NCBI RefSeq assembly: GCF_901875635.1
Contig: NZ_CABFMN010000083.1
Coordinates: forward strand, 1-64,000
Reading direction: 5' to 3'
Origin: Xylophilus ampelinus
GTDB lineage: Bacteria > Pseudomonadota > Gammaproteobacteria > Burkholderiales > Burkholderiaceae_C
DNA length: 64,000 nt
Position numbers and translations under genes: made by a program. The notes beneath the pieces were generated by a model. The model was not told where the DNA came from and ran no database searches. It saw nothing but the letters and a program-made list of their open reading frames with translations. This document shows positions 56,954-64,000 of the stretch, piece by piece (the first letter of the stretch is position 1; every line of letters begins with the position of its first letter).

Positions 56954-57733
56954 TCAGGCGGTGAGCGCCTGGCGCCAGCCCAGGCCTTCGGTGGTGGTGG
57001 TGCGCGGCTTGTATTCGCAGCCGATCCAGCCCGTGTAGCCGATCGCGTCGATGTGCCGGAACAGCCAGGGATAGTGGATCTCGCCGGTGCCCGGCTCGCC
57101 GCGGCCCGGGTTGTCCGCAAGCTGGATATGGCCGATGTGCGCCAGGTGCTTCGAAAGCGTGTGGCCCAGCTCGCCCTCCATGCGCTGCGCGTGGTAGATG
57201 TCGTACTGGATGCGCAGGTTGTCCGCGCCCACGGCGTCCAGCAGCGCCAGCGCCTGGTCGGTGCGCGAGACGAAGAAACCGGGGATGTCGAAGGTGTTGA
57301 TCGGCTCGACCAGCAGTCGCAGGCCGGCCTGCTCCAGTTCGCGCGCGGCGAAGCGCAGGTTCTCCACCAGCGTGGTCTGCACGTCGCCGTGCGTGGCGCC
57401 AGCCGGCAGCTTGCCCACCAGGCAGTTGAGCTGCGGGCAGCCGAGCGCAGTGGCGTAGTCGATCGCCCGGCCCACGCCGGCGCGGAACTCGGCCACGCGG
57501 TCGGGGTGGCAGGCGATGCCTCGCTCCCCCGCATCCCAGTCGCCGGCCGGCAGGTTGTGCAGCACCTGCACGAGGCCGTTGGCCTTGAGCGCAGCCGCGA
57601 GCTCGTGCTTGTCGAAGGGGTAGGGGAACAGGTACTCCACCGCTTCGAAGCTGGCCTGGGCGGCGGCTTCGAAGCGCTGCATGAAGGGCAGCTCGGTGAA
57701 GAGCATGGTGAGATTGGCGGCAAATTTGGGCAT
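56954..57733 (-). CDS. hyi: Hydroxypyruvate isomerase
   Basis: A 259-residue TIM-barrel isomerase interconverting hydroxypyruvate and tartronate semialdehyde. It is close to E. coli Hyi: PKFAANLTMLFTELPFMQRFEAAAQASFEAVEYLFPY, HNLPAGDWDAGERGIACHPDR, NCLVGK, EPINTFDIPGFF, IQYDIYHAQRMEGEL and CEYKPRTTTTEGLGW. ATG at 57733 (MPKFAANL) matches the E. coli start; an ATG at 57745 is four codons upstream. Confidence 0.95.
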   Translation of the reverse strand: MPKFAANLTMLFTELPFMQRFEAAAQASFEAVEYLFPYPFDKHELAAALKANGLVQVLHNLPAGDWDAGERGIACHPDRVAEFRAGVGRAIDYATALGCPQLNCLVGKLPAGATHGDVQTTLVENLRFAARELEQAGLRLLVEPINTFDIPGFFVSRTDQALALLDAVGADNLRIQYDIYHAQRMEGELGHTLSKHLAHIGHIQLADNPGRGEPGTGEIHYPWLFRHIDAIGYTGWIGCEYKPRTTTTEGLGWRQALTA

Positions 57734-57758
57734 GGGGTCTATCAAGGTGTGTTGGATA

Positions 57759-57880
57759 CGGACATCCGGACGCAGAGGTCGCAGAAGTTACGCAGCGGAC
57801 GCAAAAGAAAATCCAATTTCTTCTTGCATTCCTTCTGCGTCCTCTGCGAAACCTTCGCGTCCTCTGCGTCCGGATGTCCG
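57759..57880 (+). repeat. Long-hairpin repeat (ACGCAGAGG type), copy 3
   Basis: A 122-bp element with a perfect 20-bp terminal inverted repeat: CGGACATCCGGACGCAGAGG (57759-57778) and its complement (57861-57880); inner arms continue to pair imperfectly. It fills the gap between gcl and hyi in the glyoxylate operon. Confidence 0.85.
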
Positions 57881-57883
57881 GGT

Positions 57884-59677
<1,794 letters not shown>

Positions 59678-59754
59678 GCACTTGTCTCCTTGAACATGGC
59701 TGCACTGTAGGAAAGAGGAGTTGGGCGCAGAAGCGTCGGACGGGCCATAAAACC

Positions 59755-59771
59755 TATTCCCGGATGGAATA
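59755..59771 (+). promoter_or_regulatory. LysR-type dyad in the gcl/regulator gap
   Basis: TATTCC-CGGAT-GGAATA, a perfect 6-bp inverted repeat with a 5-bp centre, containing the T-N11-A layout of LysR boxes. It lies 37 bp upstream of the LysR gene and 78 bp upstream of gcl. Confidence 0.6.
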
Positions 59772-59807
59772 AGTCGCTACGATGCAGCCATCGGAGAAGG
59801 GGATGCG

Positions 59808-60716
59808 ATGGACCGGCTGCAGGCGATGGAGATGTTCGTGCGCGTGGTGGAGACCGGCAGCTTCTCGAAGGCTGCACGCGAGTTCAACACCACCCAGCCC
59901 ACCGTGACCAAGCAGGTGGCCGCCATCGAGGCCCGGCTGAAGGTGCGGCTGCTCAACCGCAACACGCGCGGCGTGAGCCTGACGGAGCCCGGAGCCCTCT
60001 ACTACGATAAGTGCAAGGCGATCGTGCGCGAGGTGGAGGAGGCCGACAGCGTGGTGCGCCTGCGGCAGACCCAGGCGCAGGGGCTGCTGCGCATCGGCAC
60101 CTCGGTGGCCTTCGGCCGGCGCGTCGCGGTGCCGCTGGCGTTGGCCTTCATGAAGCGCAACCCGCAGGTGCAGGTGGACCTGAGCTTCGAGGACCGCTAT
60201 GTCGACTTGGTGGCGCAGGGCATCGACGTCGCGATCCGCATGGGCAAGCTGGCCGATTCGTCGCTGGGGGCGCGTTTCCTCGGTACCAATCCCTGGGTCA
60301 TGGTGGCGTCACCGGCCTACTTGCGCCGCGCCGGCGCGCCGCGCCGTGCGCAGGACCTGAGCGCCCACACGGCGCTGATCTACAGCAGCGTGGTCGGCGA
60401 CGACGTGTGGCGACTGCGCACGCCGCGGGGCGAGGCGGTCAGCGTGCCCGTCACCGGGCGCCTGCGCTCGAACAACCTCTCGGCCGTGCTGGCCGCGGCG
60501 CGCGACGGCATGGGCATCGCGCTGATGCCGCGCTACGTGGCCAGCGATTCGCTCGCGCACGGCAAGCTGCTCGAGGTACTGCCGGATCACCCGCTGCCGG
60601 AGCAGGAGATCCACGCCGTGTTCCCGTCGCCCAAGCTCGTGCCGGGCAAGGTGTCCAGCTTCGTGGCCTTCCTGCAGGGCCACTTCGGCGAGGGCTGGTG
60701 GGATGCGCGGGCCTGA
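59808..60716 (+). CDS. LysR-family regulator, likely of the glyoxylate operon
   Basis: A 302-residue regulator: helix-turn-helix MDRLQAMEMFVRVVETGSFSKAAREFNTTQPTVTKQVAAIEARLKVRLLNRNTRGVSLTEPG, then a PBP2-type ligand domain (GTSVAFGRRVAVPLALAFMKRNPQVQVDLSFEDRYVDLVAQGIDVAIRMG). It belongs to the CrgA-like group. Being divergent from gcl, with a dyad in the gap, it is the probable regulator of gcl-hyi-glxR. Confidence 0.92.
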   Translation: MDRLQAMEMFVRVVETGSFSKAAREFNTTQPTVTKQVAAIEARLKVRLLNRNTRGVSLTEPGALYYDKCKAIVREVEEADSVVRLRQTQAQGLLRIGTSVAFGRRVAVPLALAFMKRNPQVQVDLSFEDRYVDLVAQGIDVAIRMGKLADSSLGARFLGTNPWVMVASPAYLRRAGAPRRAQDLSAHTALIYSSVVGDDVWRLRTPRGEAVSVPVTGRLRSNNLSAVLAAARDGMGIALMPRYVASDSLAHGKLLEVLPDHPLPEQEIHAVFPSPKLVPGKVSSFVAFLQGHFGEGWWDARA

Positions 60717-60737
60717 GGGAGGCCGTTGCCTTCACGT

Positions 60738-61811
60738 TCAGGGGGACGGGGGCGCGTTGCCGTCTTCTTCGTTGGAGGCCGCGTACAGGCTCCACACGGC
60801 CATGAAGAGCGCCGCGATCACCGGCCCGATGACGAAGCCGTTGATGCCGAAGATGGCCATGCCTCCGATGGTGGAGATGAGCACGATGTAGTCGGGCATC
60901 TGGGTGTCCTTGCCCACCAGCAGAGGCCTGAGCAGGTTGTCCACCAAGCCGATCACGAAGACGCCGACGAAGATCAGCGCCAGGCCCTTCCAGATCACGC
61001 CGGTGGCGAGGAACCAGATCGCGACGGGGGCCCAGATGAGTGCGGCGCCCACAGCGGGCAGCAGCGACAGGAAGGCCATCACCACGCCCCACAGCAGGGC
61101 GCCCTGCACCCCCAGGAACGCGAAGGCCATCCCGCCGAGCAGGCCCTGGGCGGCCGCCACGGCGACGTTGCCCTTGATGGTCGCGCGGATCACGGTCGTG
61201 AATTTGTTGAGCAGGTAGTGGGTGTGCGGCTTGGCCAGCGGAAGCGCGTTGCGGATGGTCTTCGACAGGTCGCTGCCGTCGCGCAGCAGGAAGAACAGCA
61301 GGTAGAGCATCACGAAGAAGCTCACGATGAAATCGAAGGTGTTCTGCCCGATCGACAGGGCCTGCTGCCCGATGGCCTGGCTGGCCTGGGCGGCGCCGGC
61401 CGACAGCTTGGACAGCATCGCCTCCATGTTGCCCAGGCCGAAGCGGTCGAGCAGGCTCAGCAGCCATCTGGGCAGTGCGTTGACCACCTGCTGGAAGTAG
61501 GCCGCGAAATTCATGTCGCCCGAGCGCACGCGCTGCGCGACCTCGGCCACGTCCTGCACCAGGGAGACGGTGATCATGATCAGCGGCAGGATCACGATCA
61601 CCAGCACGATGCCCAGGGTGGCCAGCGCGGCCAGGGTGCGCCGCTTGCCCATCTTGCCCAGGAACCAGCGGTACAGCGGAGTGAACAGGATCGCCAGCGC
61701 CATGCCCCAGAACACAGCGCCGAAGAAGGGCATCAGGATCCAGCAGAAGGCCGCCGTGACGGCGAAGAGCAGGGCGAGGAACACGCCGCGCTGGAGCGAG
61801 GGGGAATTCAT
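60738..61811 (-). CDS. AI-2E family transporter (YdiK/PerM-like)
   Basis: A 357-residue membrane protein with about eight helices of the UPF0118/AI-2E family: N-terminal helical pair, amphipathic middle, then GNVAVAAAQGLLGGMAFAFLGVQGALLWGVVMAFLSLLPAVGAALIWAPVAIW and PDYIVLISTIGGMAIFGINGFVIGPVIAALFMAVWSLY. The transported substrate of most members is uncertain; some act in Na+/H+ exchange. It converges with the LysR gene. Confidence 0.88.
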   Translation of the reverse strand: MNSPSLQRGVFLALLFAVTAAFCWILMPFFGAVFWGMALAILFTPLYRWFLGKMGKRRTLAALATLGIVLVIVILPLIMITVSLVQDVAEVAQRVRSGDMNFAAYFQQVVNALPRWLLSLLDRFGLGNMEAMLSKLSAGAAQASQAIGQQALSIGQNTFDFIVSFFVMLYLLFFLLRDGSDLSKTIRNALPLAKPHTHYLLNKFTTVIRATIKGNVAVAAAQGLLGGMAFAFLGVQGALLWGVVMAFLSLLPAVGAALIWAPVAIWFLATGVIWKGLALIFVGVFVIGLVDNLLRPLLVGKDTQMPDYIVLISTIGGMAIFGINGFVIGPVIAALFMAVWSLYAASNEEDGNAPPSP

Positions 61812-62100
61812 GGTGGGCCGAATGTAGCCGAGGCCCGCGTCGCCTTGCCGTCAGCGGACGCGCCGGGGCAAGGCAATCGGCGCCAGGTGGAATGCAGCCG
61901 CGTCGCCGGTTCGGGCGATGGCAGTGCCGAACCCGAAGGCGGTGCGATCGGCGCACCTGCGGGAGAACCTGTCGGCGGTCGAGCGGGTGCTGGACCGGAA
62001 CACGCTCGCCATGCCCGCCGAGCGCTGCCCCCTCGCTTCGCGCAGGCCGCCGCTGGCGATGGTCCGAGCGTGCTTGGATGCCGGCGCAGTGGCGCCTGCG

Positions 62101-63588
62101 TCAGTGCGCCTCGGCCTGCTTGGCCGCCGCGATCGCGGCCTGCTCGTCGAATTTCGCGCCGTTGAGGAACATGTTCAGCAGCACCGCGCAGATCGAGGTG
62201 AGCAGGATGCCCGACTCGATCAGCGAATGGATACCGTGCGGCATCCATTGTTTGAAGTTGGGGGCGAGCAGGGGAATCATTCCGACACCGATGGACACGG
62301 CCACGATCATGGCGTTGTGGCGGTTGTTCTTGAAGTCCACGCCGCCCAGGATGCGGATGCCCGTGGCAAGCACCATGCCGAACATGACGATGCCGGCACC
62401 GCCCAGCACGACCGTCGGCAGCGATTCGACCAGCGCCGCCATCTTGGGCAGCAGGCCCAGCACGATGAGAATGACGCCGCCGGCGACGCAGACGAAGCGG
62501 CTCTTCACGCCCGTCACCGCCACCAGCCCGACGTTCTGCGAGAAGCTGGTGTAGGGAAAGGTGTTGAACACGCCGCCGATCAGCGTGCCCAGGCCGTCGG
62601 TGCGCAGGCCGCGTGCCAGGTCCTGCTGGCTGATCTTGCGCTCGGTCATCTCGCCCAGCGCGAGGAACATGCCGGTGGACTCGATCATCACGACGATCAT
62701 CACCAGCGTCATGGTCAGGATCAGGAACGGGTCGAATGTCGGCATGCCGAAGTGGAAGGGCAGCACCACGTCCACCCAGGCCGCCTTGCCGACCTTCTCG
62801 AAGGTCATGAGGCCCATGGCCGCGGCCACGACGGCGCCGATCACGATGCCCAGCAGCACCGAGATGTTGGCGACGAAGCCCTTGGCGAACTTCACGATCA
62901 GCAGGATCGACACCAGCACAAGGGCCGAGATGCCGACGCCGCTGAGGTCGGCGTACTTGGGGTTGGGCACCGTCGGCACGATCGCCAGGCCCTTGGGCGC
63001 GGGCGGCAGCGAGGAGCCCGGGGAGGTCACCTCGGCCAGCCACTTGGCGTAGACCGGGTCGACCACCGCCGGGGCCGTCGGGCCCACCGGGTTGCCGAAG
63101 ATCCAGTTGATGCCCACGCGCATCAGCGTGATGCCGATGACCGCGATGATCGTGCCCGTCACCACCGGGGGGAAGAAGCGCAGCATGCGGCTGACCAGCG
63201 GCGCGATGAGGATCGAGACGATGCCCGCGCCGATGATCGAGCCGAACAGCAGTTGGGCACCGGCCTGGCCTGGATTGGCGTTGGCGATGGCCACCATGGG
63301 CGCGACCGAGGCGAAGGTCACGCCCATCATCACCGGCAGCTTGATGCCGAACCACTGCGTGGCGCCCATGGCCTGGATCAGCGTGGCGATGCCGCAGCAG
63401 AAGAGGTCGGCCGAGATCAGCAGCGCCACCTCGTCCGGGCTCAGCTTGAGGGCGCGGCCCACGATGAGCGGCACGGCCACCGCCCCCGCGTACATGACCA
63501 GCACGTGCTGCAGGCCGAGGGCCGTCACTCTGCCCAGCGGCAGGCGCTGGTCGACGGGGTGGACGGACGTGGACGCGGACGCACTCAT
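62101..63588 (-). CDS. NCS2-family nucleobase (xanthine/uracil/urate) permease
   Basis: A 495-residue permease with 12-14 helices. NCS2 signatures: VLVMYAGAVAVPLIVGRAL, VMMGVTFASVAPM, IESTGMFLALGEMT and SFSQNVGLVAVTGVKSR (the QN-x-G motif lining the pore). The sequence looks closer to xanthine/urate than uracil carriers, but this is not certain. ATG at 63588 has AGGAGAG seven bases upstream. It is divergent from a LysR gene, so regulated uptake is likely. The 289-bp gap downstream (61812-62100) shows no supportable gene. Confidence 0.9.
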   Translation of the reverse strand: MSASASTSVHPVDQRLPLGRVTALGLQHVLVMYAGAVAVPLIVGRALKLSPDEVALLISADLFCCGIATLIQAMGATQWFGIKLPVMMGVTFASVAPMVAIANANPGQAGAQLLFGSIIGAGIVSILIAPLVSRMLRFFPPVVTGTIIAVIGITLMRVGINWIFGNPVGPTAPAVVDPVYAKWLAEVTSPGSSLPPAPKGLAIVPTVPNPKYADLSGVGISALVLVSILLIVKFAKGFVANISVLLGIVIGAVVAAAMGLMTFEKVGKAAWVDVVLPFHFGMPTFDPFLILTMTLVMIVVMIESTGMFLALGEMTERKISQQDLARGLRTDGLGTLIGGVFNTFPYTSFSQNVGLVAVTGVKSRFVCVAGGVILIVLGLLPKMAALVESLPTVVLGGAGIVMFGMVLATGIRILGGVDFKNNRHNAMIVAVSIGVGMIPLLAPNFKQWMPHGIHSLIESGILLTSICAVLLNMFLNGAKFDEQAAIAAAKQAEAH

Positions 63589-63719
63589 GGCGACTCTCCT
63601 GGTCGAGGTGGAGCGGGATGCAGCAGGAAGCGACCGCAAGAATAGGCTTTAGCTCCGCATCGAAAAAGACGCACAATTCAATAAATCAATCGGATTGCAC
63701 GATCAATCATGGCGATGTC

Positions 63720-64000
63720 ATGAGCATCAAGTCCGCGCTGCCGGAGCTGCGCGTCTTCACGGCGCTGGCCGAGAGCGGGCATTTCACTCGCGCGGCCGAG
63801 CGCCTGGGCATGTCGCAGTCGTCGCTCAGCGCCGCGCTGGGCAAGCTCGAGCGCGTGCTGGGTGCGCGCCTGTTCGATCGCCACACGCGCGCCTGCCGCC
63901 TCACCGACGCGGGCATCGCGTTGCTCCCGGCGGCGCAGCGGCTCGTGGCCGATTGGGACCACCTGGTTGCCGACGCGCGGGACTTCACCCGCTTTGCGCG
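63720..64000 (+). CDS. LysR-family regulator, N-terminal part
   Basis: The first 93 codons of a LysR regulator cut by the right edge. The helix-turn-helix is complete: LPELRVFTALAESGHFTRAAERLGMSQSSLSAALGKLERVLGARLFDRHTRACRLTDAG. ATG at 63720 is used because the ATG at 63709 meets a stop after four codons. It is divergent from the NCS2 permease and is its probable regulator; the shared gap has AT-rich ATCAAT/ATTG repeats at about 63679-63708. Confidence 0.88.
   Translation, partial: MSIKSALPELRVFTALAESGHFTRAAERLGMSQSSLSAALGKLERVLGARLFDRHTRACRLTDAGIALLPAAQRLVADWDHLVADARDFTRFA

Noticed and set aside
61812..62100. Possible remnant gene in the gap between the AI-2E and permease genes
   Set aside because: The plus-strand frame (MAVPNPKAVRSAHL...) runs into sequence antisense to the permease, and no family or ribosome site is recognisable.

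Overview
The window is GC-rich and densely coded. Gene content, protein style and an interspersed GCTAT...ATAGC repeat family all suggest a betaproteobacterium of the Burkholderiales, most likely Comamonadaceae (Variovorax/Acidovorax-like). It looks like ordinary chromosome: I see no tRNA or rRNA, IS transposase, phage gene or CRISPR array. About 59 protein genes can be supported, several of which form coherent systems.

Layout. 1-2.6 kb: the start of an SDR gene, a divergent LysR regulator and a murA-type gene. 2.7-11.1 kb: a tripartite RND efflux operon (outer membrane lipoprotein, adaptor, pump) followed by a CusRS-like two-component pair, with a CusR-type TGACA-N4-TGTCA box in front. 11.2-16.1 kb: an OmpR/EnvZ-like pair divergent from a secreted Ser/Asn-rich protein, an EF-hand protein, a sterol-desaturase-family enzyme and an esterase; paired direct repeats lie in the shared promoter region. 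16.2-18.8 kb: small lipoproteins, a small hypothetical protein and a sirtuin. 18.9-31.3 kb: nucleobase metabolism, namely cytosine deaminase, a BMP-family nucleoside ABC transporter with a lipoprotein nucleosidase in its operon, upp, a DUF1688 (URC4-like) gene and a GTP-cyclohydrolase-II-like (URC1-like) gene. Together the last three resemble the URC route of uracil catabolism. An APS kinase/sulfotransferase-like pair (20.4-22.0 kb) is embedded here.

31.5-35.2 kb: a bufferin-type RiPP locus (bufA precursor, DUF692/MNIO enzyme, DUF2063 partner, DoxX), divergent from a SigF-like ECF sigma factor and an NrsF-like membrane anti-sigma factor. The intergenic region holds two facing GTAACC...CGAA promoters inside a 14-bp inverted repeat. 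35.3-36.8 kb: a HerA-like ATPase. 36.9-46.4 kb: a ten-gene aryl-polyene-like lipid cluster (ACP, COG4648 membrane protein, ligase-dehydratase fusion, acyltransferase, LolA-like protein, MMPL exporter, polysaccharide deacetylase, methyltransferase, dehydratase, ketoreductase) without a ketosynthase in view. 47-53.4 kb: NlpC/P60 lipoprotein, nucleoside deaminase, DUF2272 protein, lipoprotein esterase and an SsuABC/NMT1-type ABC importer. 53.6-60.7 kb: malic enzyme (maeB), then the glyoxylate carboligase pathway gcl-hyi-glxR with a divergent LysR regulator. 60.7-64 kb: an AI-2E-family membrane protein, an NCS2 nucleobase permease and the start of a divergent LysR gene.

Repeats. Several dispersed families occupy gene ends and intra-operon gaps: the seven-copy GCTAT...ATAGC element, three long ACGCAGAGG hairpins that all lie inside operons, REP-like TTCGACAGGCTCAG elements (one translated within the efflux adaptor), a two-copy 65-bp element, and a CCCTCTCCC-type hairpin.
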